From: Clitoria ternatea
Lineage: Eukaryota > Streptophyta > Magnoliopsida > Fabales > Fabaceae
Assembly (NCBI GenBank): GCA_037962975.1
Contig: CM075671.1
Location: forward strand, 38,960,501 to 39,024,500
Direction of reading: 5' to 3'
Length of the DNA: 64,000 nt
The notes under the pieces are model-generated. The model was not told the origin of the DNA, did not search any database, and saw only the letters and a program-made list of their open reading frames with translations. The translations under genes were made by a program, and so were the position numbers. Shown piece by piece: positions 1-9,429 of this stretch (position 1 is the stretch's first letter; the number at the start of each line of letters is the position of its first letter).

Positions 1-100
1 CTCGCTCAAGCGAGAGTTTCCTCGCTCAAGCGAGAGTTTCCTCGCTCAAGCGAGAGTTTCCTCGCTTAAGCGAGAGTTTCCTCGCTTAAGCGAGATGGGG
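1..100. repeat. 20-bp tandem repeat array
   Basis: Five consecutive 20-bp units begin at the first base of the window, so the array probably extends upstream. Each unit contains the near-palindrome TCGCTCAAGCGA, or TCGCTTAAGCGA in the last two units. The first three units are identical and the last is slightly decayed. No gene is associated with it. It is most likely part of a retrotransposon LTR. Confidence 0.9.
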
Positions 101-415
101 CCTAATGCTAATGCCGTGTTTTCGCTTAAGCGAATCAAGCCTCACTCAGGCATAATAAAATATTAAAGTCTCTATTTAATTTTTGCTTGAGAGGAATGAA
201 CGATCCTTGTTTTCTGGAGTTTTTTCGCTTGAGCGACCCAAGCCTCGCTCAAGCGAGAGTTCTTCCTTTACTCCCTGGACAATTTTTGCTTGAGCGGGTT
301 GAACTTCGCTCAAGCGAATATATTTGGACTGCTTTCTACCTTATTCTCGCTTGAGTGAATAAGTTCACACTCAAGCGAGTCACTCGCTCAAGCGAAATTG
401 GCCTTGCTCAAGCGA
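101..415. repeat. Paired 12-bp palindrome array (TCGCTTGAGCGA type)
   Basis: The motif of the preceding array continues here as doublets: 225/245, 286/306, 347/367 and 384/404. Partners are 20 bp apart. Successive doublets start 61 bp apart, except the last, which starts 37 bp on. The halves alternate between the TTGAG and CTCAA forms of the palindrome centre. The layout resembles a U3 enhancer array of an LTR, but no LTR boundary or coding sequence identifies the family. Confidence 0.7.
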
Positions 416-664
416 GTTACTCCAAACTTGCCTAAATTTTTTGCCACTTCAACCTCTTTCTTCATTTTTCCTCTTTTTCCTACAAAATACACAAAATAAA
501 AGGAATCAAACATTATTAAGCTCATAAAACCTTAAGTGGGGTTATTCAAATTTAATTTCTTTACTATTTTTCCAATTAATGCTTATTTAAACTAGCAATT
601 TCTCACAAAACTTGTCCAATTAACATGTAAAATTATAATATAATAGACATTTATCAATTAACAA
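416..664. other. AT-rich spacer, nothing recognised
   Basis: Pyrimidine-rich, then AT-rich sequence without an open frame or known motif. It could be the downstream part of the LTR-like sequence that carries the palindrome array, but there is no PBS or TG/CA boundary to support that. Confidence 0.5.
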
Positions 665-980
665 GGACTCAATGTAATCCAAATCAATCATGTTAAAAGT
701 AGAATGAAATATGAATTTATCTCTTTTATGAGAGTTTCTTTTACTCTTTGATCTTATCAAGAATTTTTAATTCTTGTGATGATTCTCTAAGACTTATCAG
801 TCTTTAATTGTGGCGCCTCCCTTCCTTATGACGTATCACTCATCTTCTCATCATTTTCTCGAGTGTGGCATCAATATCATTCTCTAAAACTTTTACTAAA
901 AAAAATACATTCTCCCTAAAATTGACATTCAAGGTATCTACTTTTATTTTCATTATCATTTGACATCAAAGCCTTGAATT
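665..980 (+). repeat. Dispersed repeat, uninterrupted copy
   Basis: This block matches two separated downstream blocks. Positions 665-776 match 26203-26312 (shared stretch TTTACTCTTTGATCTTATCA and surroundings). Positions about 815-980 match about 32616-32775 (shared CTTCCTTCC..CCTTATGAC and a GACATCAATATC-type stretch). The downstream copy is split by a 6.2-kb insertion. No coding potential is seen and the family is unknown. Confidence 0.6.
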
Positions 981-1663
981 CTTAATTTTCAATTATTGCA
1001 AAAATAGATGGTGAATTACTTATTCTTAGTAGAGATCAAAGGTTGTTACTTGAAGCACTTTGTCAAAATGGAAAGGGTGATGAAAGAAAACACTGAGAAG
1101 CTTTGTGTAAGATGAAAATTTTGAGTAGACTTGATAGGAGAAAAAGTGAGAGGAAAAGGAAATTAGAAACAAAAAAGAATGAGAAGTTAGAGAGAGATCT
1201 TGAGGAATTACAGAGTGATGTGAAGGGAATGTTAAAAGAGATAAAAGTGATTGTGATCCCGTCTTTGAAGATAATATTTTAAAATTTGGTTGAAGGTGTT
1301 AGATGAATTAAAGAGAATAATGGTTTTGAAAGGCTGATTATGACCAAGGAGAATATTTCTTACATTATAAGGAAAATAGAGATAAATTTGATTTGATAGA
1401 AAATGTTAGATGAGTTAAAGTGAATTGGTTTCTAAAGATTGATTTTGACCTGGAGGATATTTGTTGCATTGTAAGGAAATTTTAGATAAAGCTGATTTAA
1501 AGACATATCAATTCAAGTATGAGAGCAATGATATGAATCCAAAAGAGAAACTTAGTTTAATTATTTATTAAATAAGTCTAACTTTCTTTTTAATTCCATT
1601 TTGTATAGTATTTAAGGCTACTTTTTCATTAGCCTTTTAGACTTCTATAGGTTTTTTTTAGTC
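981..1663. other. Unrecognised AT-rich, K/E-codon-rich stretch with a diverged tandem duplication
   Basis: Purine-rich sequence whose plus-strand translation would be rich in Lys and Glu but is full of stops. It contains a diverged tandem duplication: a unit beginning TGTTAGATGA at 1297 recurs at 1404, a 107-bp period. It ends abruptly at about 1664, where SIRE env-like homology begins. It may be decayed gag-like or host sequence; I do not recognise it. Confidence 0.4.
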
Positions 1664-2630
1664 TGAAAAATCTCTCATCACCCCTCATTGGCTTGACTAT
1701 CAACTCTTTCATGATAACTTCACCTTCTTTGAGATTCTCCAACAACAACAACTCAGTGAATTTGCTACCCTTCAGGAAAATCTCATTTATCCGAAACTAA
1801 TTAGAGTCTTCTACTCCACTCCAAAAGTCACAAATAATCGTTACATAGCCAAGGTAAAAGGAGTCACCATCAACCTTGATGACCACACTCTTCATCTTAT
1901 AGGAAGGCTTCCATTAAACAACAGTGATTTTAGTGGAAAGAGGCCTATACCGGAATGGAATTACAACCCTCTAGAGGCGAGAACTTTTCTAAGTCTTTCT
2001 TCCGCCGCAACAAGCATAGTAGGTCAAATGGATATAGAGCACCGACTTCTTCGCTATTGCTTGGTGAAAATACTACTTCCAAAAGGAAGTAATAACGCAA
2101 GGGTAAGTGAGTCACAAATTATCTTACTTTAGGCTATGTTGCATAAAAAAGAAATCAATTGGATTGCACTCATAAAGCAACATATGATTAATGCTCAAAA
2201 ACTCACCCGCCTTCCATATGTCGTCTTAAGCACTAAACTCCTTTATCATTTTAATGTTGATTTATCAAACGAAGTTAAGGAGTTAGTTGGTTCGAAAGGA
2301 TTAATTAGTGGACCACACCTCACTAAAATGGGATGGACCTTTCGAAATGAAGAATGACATTACTCTCCTCCAAACGCACTCAGTGAAGATGAAGCGCATT
2401 CCGAGCATGAAACTCAACCTCAAGCACATGCACCTCCTGCAAACCTCAATGATGAGTTTTTCAATAGGTTAACTACCCACTTTGATAATCACCTTGATGC
2501 GATGAATGCTCGTTTTGACACCTTAGAGAATAATATGAATACCCGCTTCAACCAAATGGAGGATTCCATGACCACTCAATACAATGAACTCAATCAACAA
2601 TTCTCGGAGTTTAAATTTTTCAATCTATAA
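1664..2630 (+). pseudogene. SIRE env-like ORF3, truncated upstream copy
   Basis: This is a second copy of the env-like ORF found at 23017-24110. It starts at the equivalent of about residue 42, so its promoter and N-terminus are missing. In-frame stops occur, for example after the segment ending FRNEE at 2355-2357. It has 4 bp at about 2381 that the downstream copy lacks. The C-terminal part is a heptad-like coiled coil (MNARFDTLENNMNTRF). In the SIRE/Maximus lineage such an ORF follows pol and is called envelope-like, although a membrane-fusion role is unproven. Here it is followed by polypurine tracts and an LTR, so it is the 3' end of an element whose 5' part is gone. Confidence 0.8.
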
Positions 2631-3001
2631 GCTAGAACTTGTTGTATTTATTTGTTTAGTTTAAGTATTTTATGATCATATTCCCACTTTTAATCATTCA
2701 ATAAAATTGCTTTCATGTTTGATACTTTACGTTTTTTATAATGCCAAAGGGGGAGAAATATCTTATTAAATATCTCTTTAATTTTTGGTATCTTGAATGA
2801 TTATCATTGCCTTAATTATATAAATCATTTTTGTAATAATAAAAGGGGAGTATTATATGCAAATATCTTATATAAAAATATCTTGTAAATGGTATCAAAT
2901 TGCATTAGAAAGGGGGAGTATTATTGTTTTGTATTATATATTGAGTAACTAACACCCCAAGAGATGAACACTTATTGTCATCATCAAAAAAGGGGAGAAT
3001 G
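2631..3001 (+). promoter_or_regulatory. 3' untranslated region with four polypurine tracts
   Basis: Purine tracts of AAAGGGGGAG type occur at about 2747, 2841 and 2909. The last (2986-3001, AAAAAAGGGGAGAATG) directly abuts the LTR start and is the expected primer for plus-strand DNA synthesis. The same arrangement is seen at 24230-24481. Reuse of an AAGGGGGAG-type purine string is common in SIRE elements. Confidence 0.75.
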
Positions 3002-3254
3002 TGTTTACATGTTGCAACAGGTTTTGATAATGATAAACAAGATTAAAGATCAAACATAAGAATTACGAACAAATTAATTATGAGTGATGACGCAAAAATC
3101 ATGAACTCTAGAAGAAAGATTCAAGGCATTCAAAAGAGGTTTAAAATTAGTGAAATAAACTCATCAAAATGCCTAAGCACTGAGACAACATGACCATATG
3201 AAATAAAATGTTAAAAGGAATATCAAAAATATCAAAAATGAACCATCAGCATGT

Positions 3255-3626
3255 TGAATCGATTCCCCAAGACCCCTGAATCAATTCATGCGTAACAACA
3301 GGCCAAGGATATGATTTTTCAATCAATGAATCGATTCACTAAGCCATTGAATCGATTCAGGCGTGATGGAAAGGCCCAGGGTGTGAAATTTGGTGATTGA
3401 ATCGATTCATCCCAGCCTCGAATCGATTCATCCAAAATTAAAATGCCCAGGATGTGTTTTTTAATTGATTGAATCAATTCACACCACATTGAATCGATTC
3501 ATACGTTTAAAATTTCCCAGAATCTTCAAATTTTCATGGATGAATCGATTCATATTTCTTGTGAATAGATTCATACGTTATTTTAAGTCTAAATACACTA
3601 AATGAATCGATTCGTGAATAGATTCA
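3255..3626. repeat. 72-bp repeat of paired palindromes (TGAATCGATTCA) in U3
   Basis: Twelve copies of the palindrome or close variants lie in six doublets: 3255/3277, 3327/3348, 3398/3419, 3470/3490, 3541/3562 and 3603/3615. Partners are 20-22 bp apart, except the last pair at 12 bp. Doublets start 72, 71, 72, 71 and 62 bp apart. A weakly conserved GCCCAGG-type linker lies between doublets. The right LTR has the same array at 24735-25106, and two further doublets occur at 22772-22875. Confidence 0.9.
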
Positions 3627-3845
3627 TTCAGTACAAATTTGAATTTCAAATTTTGAACGCTGACAGAGTTGCAGGAAACATGGAAACCTCACGCTGCTCC
3701 AAAAATCAAACAATTAAGCTGCCAATTTACAGATTCAAGGTCAGGAAACTTGTGCATGCAAACAAGAAACTTAAATCATGGAATGTTTTGTGGATTTATG
3801 TTTCCGAGGGAATTAAAAATTGGATAAATTGCATGCACCCTTGCT

Positions 3846-3853
3846 TATAAATA
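3846..3853 (+). promoter_or_regulatory. TATA box of SIRE LTR
   Basis: TATAAATA lies about 220 bp downstream of the palindrome array and about 700 bp before the LTR end, where a U3/R boundary would be expected. The right LTR has the equivalent at 25326-25333. Confidence 0.65.
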
Positions 3854-4558
3854 GAAGAGAAGTTGGAAGCTGAAGAAACACCAAGCATTCATACAAAAAT
3901 CACATTGTTTCTCCTTCTTTGTTCTTTAATTCTTGGCAAATCACTCTCTGTCTCTATTTTGGTAAATTAATTTTTGAGAGTTACTTAGTGAGCAAAATAA
4001 TTTTTGAGTGCTAAAACTTGCATATCCTCTCTTTGAGGGTTATTATTTTGAGAAAGCTTTAACTTGTATATCCACTCTTTTGGAGAGTTAGTCTTATACA
4101 CTTAAACACCAAAAATCCTATAGTTTGGGTTAGGTTTCAACCTTGTATGATTGTGAGATTGAGAGATTGGGTGGGTTACCCTTGTACTTATTGAAATTGG
4201 ACTCTTGAGTGTGGGACACTAGGAAGCTTCAATTGCTCAAAGTTGTAATCTCTAATTTCATAGTGGAATCCTTCAAGTGGGTTGCTTGAAGGTGAGACGT
4301 ACACCGGGGTGGTGGAACTCGTTATATCGGTTTGCAAATCTCTCTATCCCTACACTCTGTTATATTTGCTCATATAAATTGCTTACTAAATTGTTTGAAT
4401 TCACTTGAAATATTTATACTCTTACATTGTTTGGTACATTGTTAGTTATCTCCTTCAAGCACTATCATTAAAGAATCAAATTCAAAAGCATTCTAAAGAA
4501 AATTTTTAATACTCAATTCACCCCCCTCTTGAGTAATTGAGGCAACTTGGTTAACAAG

Positions 4559-4570
4559 TGGTATCAGAGC
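4559..4570 (+). promoter_or_regulatory. Primer binding site (initiator tRNA-Met)
   Basis: TGGTATCAGAGC, the standard Ty1/copia PBS complementary to the 3' end of tRNA-iMet, begins 2 bp after the LTR end. It fixes the 5' LTR boundary and the orientation of the element. Confidence 0.95.
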
Positions 4571-4612
4571 TTGACTCTTGGTAGATCAAGCTTAACAGCT
4601 TCAAGAGAACAA

Positions 4613-5934
4613 ATGCCCTCAAATTCTCTAAATCTTTTTCCAGAGGGTGGTGCCACAAATAGACCTCCCGCTTTCAATGGTGAGGGTTACGCTTTTTGGA
4701 AAGAAGAATGAAAATTTTCGTACAATCAATTGATTTAAAAGTATGGAATGCTATTGAAAATGGTCCTTTTGTACCTATGCATATTGTTAATGATAAACAA
4801 GTTGAAAAACCAATGGATGATTGGAAAAGTGAGGAAGAAAAGAAAGTGCAATATAATTATAAGGCAAGAAATCTTATCACCTTAGCCTTAGGTCCCGATG
4901 AATTCTTTAGAGTACTTACTTGTAAATCTGCTAAGGATATGTGGGATACCCTTCAAGTAACTCATGAAGAAACTAGTGATGTTAAGGACTCCAAAATTAG
5001 TACTTTAACTAGTCAATATAAAAGTTTTAGAATGAGTTCAAATGAATCTATTTTGGAACTTCAAAAGAGATTTACTTTGATTATTAATCACCTTATTACA
5101 CTTGGTAAATCTTACACTAACAAGGAACTTATCCACAAAGTTCTAAAAAGTCTTACTAGGGAATGGCAACCTCTTGTTACGGCCATCAAGCAATCTCCTA
5201 ATATAAATGAAATGTCTCTTGCCACTTTGTTTGGTAAACTACAAGAACAAGAACAAGAGTTGAAAGATTTGAAACAACCGGAGGAAGAAGAAAAAGCCTC
5301 AAAGAAGAAAGGGATAGCTCTCAAGGCCACCTCAATGGATGAAGATGAATCCAAAAGTGATCTTGATGAGGATGAAGAGCTAGGATTATTCGTGAAGAGT
5401 TTTGGGAAACTTATGAGGAACAAACGCTTCCAAAAGAGCTTCACACATAAAGGTAAGAAACCTATCTCTAAAGAAAATAATTCTTCATCTACATGTTTCG
5501 AATGTGGAAAGGAAGGACACTTTAAGGCGGATTGTCCAAATCTAAAGAAGAAAAACAAAGAAAGGAAAGGGAAAAGAAAAGCATATATCGCATGGGATGA
5601 AAATGAAATAAGTAGCTCGGACAAATCAGAAAATGAAGAAGCAAACCTTTGCCTCATGGCCAACCACCAAGATGAAGATGATGAGGTAAACTTTCATGAT
5701 TTAGATAAAGAAGAACTACTTGATGCTCTTAAAGAATTATATGATAAATTTATAAAAATTTCTAACAAGCATAAGTTATCAAGAAAAACCATTGATACAC
5801 TTGAAATGCATCTTATGGAGACTTGTAAAGAAAATGAACTTTTGAAATTAGAATTAGTAAAAGTACAAGCATGCTCTAGGACCAAACCTTATGAATTTGC
5901 TAAGAATGTGATATACTTGAAAAGAAAGTGTTAG
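4613..5934 (+). pseudogene. gag: SIRE gag (nucleocapsid, UBN2-type) with frameshift
   Basis: Gag packages element RNA into cytoplasmic virus-like particles. The likely start is the ATG at 4613. A one-base frameshift near 4700-4710 moves the reading into a long frame of about 412 codons ending at 5934. That frame has the copia UBN2-type region over about residues 10-175, then an acidic, Lys/Glu-rich stretch, then a CCHC zinc knuckle CFECGKEGHFKADCP at about residue 268. A charged, coiled-coil-like tail follows. Size and order fit SIRE/Maximus gag. The 5'-end frameshift makes it non-functional as it stands. Confidence 0.88.
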
Positions 5935-7680
5935 ATTTAAACATGACGCTTGAAAAATTTACCAACGGTAGGGATAATTTAAATGCACTTCTTGGAAAAC
6001 AACGTTGCATGTTTAACAAAACTGGATTGGGTTATAATCAAGGATCACATGCTTACAAAAAGGAAAAACATTACAAAAATTTCTTTGTGCCACCTAGTAA
6101 ATCATCTACACCTTTCATGAAATATAATCATTGTGGTCTTAAAGGTCATAATTCTTACAATTGAAATGTTATAAAATTAGGACCAAAGGTTGTGAGAAAA
6201 GTATGGGTTCCTAAATGAACATTTTCACAAACTAACCTACAAGGACCCAACATAAAATGGGTACCAAGCTCTCTAACTTGACTTGTTTTGTAGGTATGCT
6301 TTAAGGTAAGTAACACATATTGGTACTTAGATAATGGGTGTTCAAAACATATGACGGGAGACAAAAGTAAGTTTATATCATTTACTCCTCGAAACAAAGG
6401 TTTTGTTACTTATGGAGACAACACGAAGGGAAGAATCCTAGGAATCGGAAACGTTGGTAAAAATTCTTCCACTTCTATAAATGATGTATTATATGTTGAA
6501 GGACTCAAAAATAACTTGCTTAGCATTAGTCAATTATGTGATAAGGGCTATAAAATTGTTTTTGAATCAAACGGTTGCATAATTGAAAATAAGCTAAACA
6601 AGGAAATAAAATTCGTTGGTCAAAGAGTTGATAATATTTATATGATTAATCTTGATTGTCTTGCTTCAAATGATGTGTAATGTTTCATAACTAAAGAGGA
6701 TGAATCATGGCTATGGCATAGAAGAATTGCTCACATTCATGTAGACCACTTAAACAAACTTATTTTAAAAGATTTAGTGATTGGTTTACCAAAATTGAAA
6801 TTTGAAAATAAATTTTGTGACGCATGTCAAAAGGGAAAACAAGTAAAGGTTTCTTTTCAAGCAAAAAATATTGTTTCAACAAATAGACCTTTACAACTTT
6901 TACATATGGATTTATTTGGACCTTCAAAGGTTAAAAGTTTTGGTGGAAATTATTATGGTCTCGTGATTGTGGATGATTACTCTAGATATACGTGGACATT
7001 ATTTCTTACTCATAAAAATGAAGCATATCATGCATTTAAGAAACTTGCCAAGATCATCCAAAACGAACAAAATTTGAAAATCGCATCTATTCGAACGGAT
7101 CATGGGGGAGAATTTGAAAATCAATCTTTTGAAAAGTTTTGCGAAAAATTTGGCATTGAACATAATTTTTCGGCTCCAAGAACTCCACAACAAAATGGAG
7201 TAGTTGAAAGGAAAAATTGATCTTTAGCGGAGCTCGCAAGAACTATATTAAATGAAAGTAATGTTGCGAAACATTTTTGGGCCGATGCAGTAAATACCGC
7301 TTGCCATGTCATGAATCGATGTTTGATAAGGCCTATATTAAAGAAAACCCCCTATGAGCTTTATAAAGGAAGAAAACCAAATATCTCTTATTTTCATGTA
7401 TTTAGATACAAATGCTTTGTTTTAAACAATAGAAAGGATAATCTCGACAAATTTGATGTAAAATCTGATGAAGCAATATTCTTAGGTTATTCATCTACTA
7501 GTAAAGCATATCGACTCTTTAACAAACGAACTTGTACAATTGAAGAGTCTATACACATCAAATTTGATGAACTTAACCAAAATCCTCTGAGAAAGGAAAT
7601 TGATGATCTTGTAGGTACCTTCCAAGAAATGAACTTGGAAGATAAAGAAGAAAACAAAATTGAAGGAGATGCAACATAAA
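5928..7680 (+). pseudogene. pol: SIRE pol, protease and integrase part
   Basis: Pol continues in several frames. A second knuckle-like segment (NHCGLKGHNSYN) ends in a stop near 6163. The protease active-site region near 6330 reads DNGCSKHMTG; copia proteases normally have D-S/T-G, so the second position is altered. The GAG-pre-integrase segment WLWHRRIAH is followed by a CDACQ zinc site. The integrase core keeps MDLFGPS, RTDHGGEFEN and GVVERK (the DDE triad), with a TGA at about 7218 immediately after. Downstream, PYELYKGRKP and FLGYSSTSKAYR are typical of the integrase C-terminal domain. A TAG-type stop between protease and integrase (about 6678) and other breaks show decay. Confidence 0.88.
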
Positions 7681-9083
7681 ATGACAAACCTCAACAAAAG
7701 GAATGGATCACCATGAAGAACCATCCATTGGACAATGTCATAGGTGAAATAACAAAAGGTGTAAGTACTCAAAACGCTATTAGAAATGCATGCAATCACT
7801 CAGCCTTTGTATCATAAATAGAAACCAAGAATATCAATGAAGCTATTGTTGATGAACATTGGATGTTGGCCATGCAAGAGGAATTAAATCAATTTGAAAG
7901 AAATGAAGTTTGGGAACTTGTGCCAAAACCCAATGATCATCAAATAATAGGCACGAAATGGGTTTTTAGAAACAAGCTTGATGAAAACGGAATAATAACA
8001 AGAAATAAAGCTAGACTAGTTGCTAAGGGATACAATGAAGAAGAAGGAATAGACTATAAAGAAACATATGCTCCCGTAGCTAGGTTAGAAGCCATAAGAT
8101 TATTATTAGCTTTTGCTTGTTGTATAGATTTTAAGCTTTATCAAATGGATGTCAAAAGCGCCTTTTTTAAACGGTTATATTCAAGAAGAAGTTTATGTAG
8201 ATCAACCTCCCGGTTTTGAAAATCAAAAACTTCCTAACCATGTTTTCAAATTAAGAAAAGCTTTATATGGTTTGAAACAAGCTTCAAGAGCTTGGTATGA
8301 ACGACTAAGTAAATTTCTTCTAGAAAATAATTTTGAAAGGGGAAAGGTTGATACTACACTGTTTATAAAACATAAAAACCATGACATCCTTTTGGTACAA
8401 GTTTATGTTGATGACATAATATTTGGTGCTACTAACGAAATTCTTTGTCAAGAGTTTGCCAAGATTATGCAAGATGAATTTGAAATGTCCATGATGGGAG
8501 AACTTACATTCTTCCTTGGGCTACAATGAAATAGCCACACCAATGAGTACTTCTTGCTACTTAGACAAAAATGAGAAGGGTAAGGACATTGAAATAACAA
8601 AATACCGAGGTATGGTTGGATCCTTACTTTACTTAACAACTAGTAGACCCGATATTATGTTTGTGGTATGTATGTGTGCTAGATATCAAGCATGTCCTAA
8701 AGAATCACATCTCATTACCATAAAAAGAATTTTAAAATATCTTGTGGATACTCAAAATGTTGGCTTATGGTATCCCAAAGGCGTTGAATGTATTCTTGTT
8801 GGATATTCTGACTCTGACTTTACCGGTTGCAAACTAGATAGAAAAAGTACCAGTGGTACTTGTCACATGCTTGGAAGTTCTCTTGTTTCTTGGCATAGCA
8901 AGAAGCAAGTAAGTGTCGCGTTATCCACAACTGAAGCAGAATATGTTGCAGCTGGGAGTTGTTATGCTCAAATCCTTTGGATGAGACAACAACTTCTTGA
9001 CTTCAGTGTTATTCTAGATCAAATACCCATTAAGTGTGACAACACTAGCGCAATCAACATCTCTAAAAATCCAGTAATGCATT
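7681..9083 (+). pseudogene. pol: SIRE pol, reverse transcriptase and RNase H part, interrupted
   Basis: Reverse transcriptase begins after 7860 with WELVPKPNDHQIIGTKWVF. A one-base gain in a T-run at about 8163 shifts the frame between two overlapping open frames. The catalytic motif YVDDIIFG is intact near 8405. At about 8525 the frame breaks just after FFLGLQ and resumes at TPMSTSCYLD, so a piece of roughly 100 bp appears deleted. RNase H follows (GYSDSDFTG, STTEAEYVA) and stops at NPVMH, where the Athila-type element was inserted. The rest is at 21843-22030. Confidence 0.9.
9079..9083 (+). other. Target-site duplication GCATT, left
   Basis: GCATT immediately precedes the Athila LTR (TGATAAGTG) and is repeated at 21838-21842 after its terminal CA. 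Removing the element and one copy restores the RNase H frame across the gap. Confidence 0.95.
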
Positions 9084-9429
9084 TGATAAGTGTTTTATAA
9101 CACAATAAATTAGATTTAGTTTGCTTAGGATTTTAATCATTATGCACTGTATTTCCTTAATTTTTATGATTTTCGCTTTCTTTCCACTATATTCTACTTG
9201 GGTATTTTATTTTGCAGAAATTAATAAAATTAAGGAACAGGTACAAAGATAATCCAAGGGTCAATAACAAGAGAAAAACGACCATCAAATGATAAAGAAA
9301 CAAGAAGAACAAGCCCCGGTGAAAAAAGAGCAACAAAAGCATGAAAATGGGCTATTAATGCGCTATCTATTAGTGCGGCCCAAGTGGAAAGAATTCTGAG
9401 AGGACTGAATTCTGACTTGGAATGATCAT

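Larger units (their letters stand above)
3002..4556 (+). mobile_element. SIRE-type copia LTR, left (5' LTR of the nested-host element)
   Basis: A 1555-bp LTR bounded by TGTTTACATG and GGTTAACA, giving the inverted ends TGTT/AACA. It is preceded by a polypurine tract and followed by a PBS. By hand alignment it differs from the right LTR (24482-26036) at about 60 positions with no length change, roughly 96% identity. U3 holds a palindrome-doublet array (3255-3626) and a TATA box (3846-3853). Because 3'-end SIRE sequence lies upstream, this LTR may be shared by two elements in tandem. Confidence 0.93.

Noticed and set aside
1..415. CRISPR-like regular repeats
   Set aside because: Units are directly adjacent or separated by non-unique short linkers, the motif is degenerate, and the surrounding sequence is plant retroelement DNA.
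5112..5663. 183-codon minus-strand open frame
   Set aside because: It is the reverse of SIRE gag: Ser/Phe-rich because it is antisense to Glu/Lys codons.
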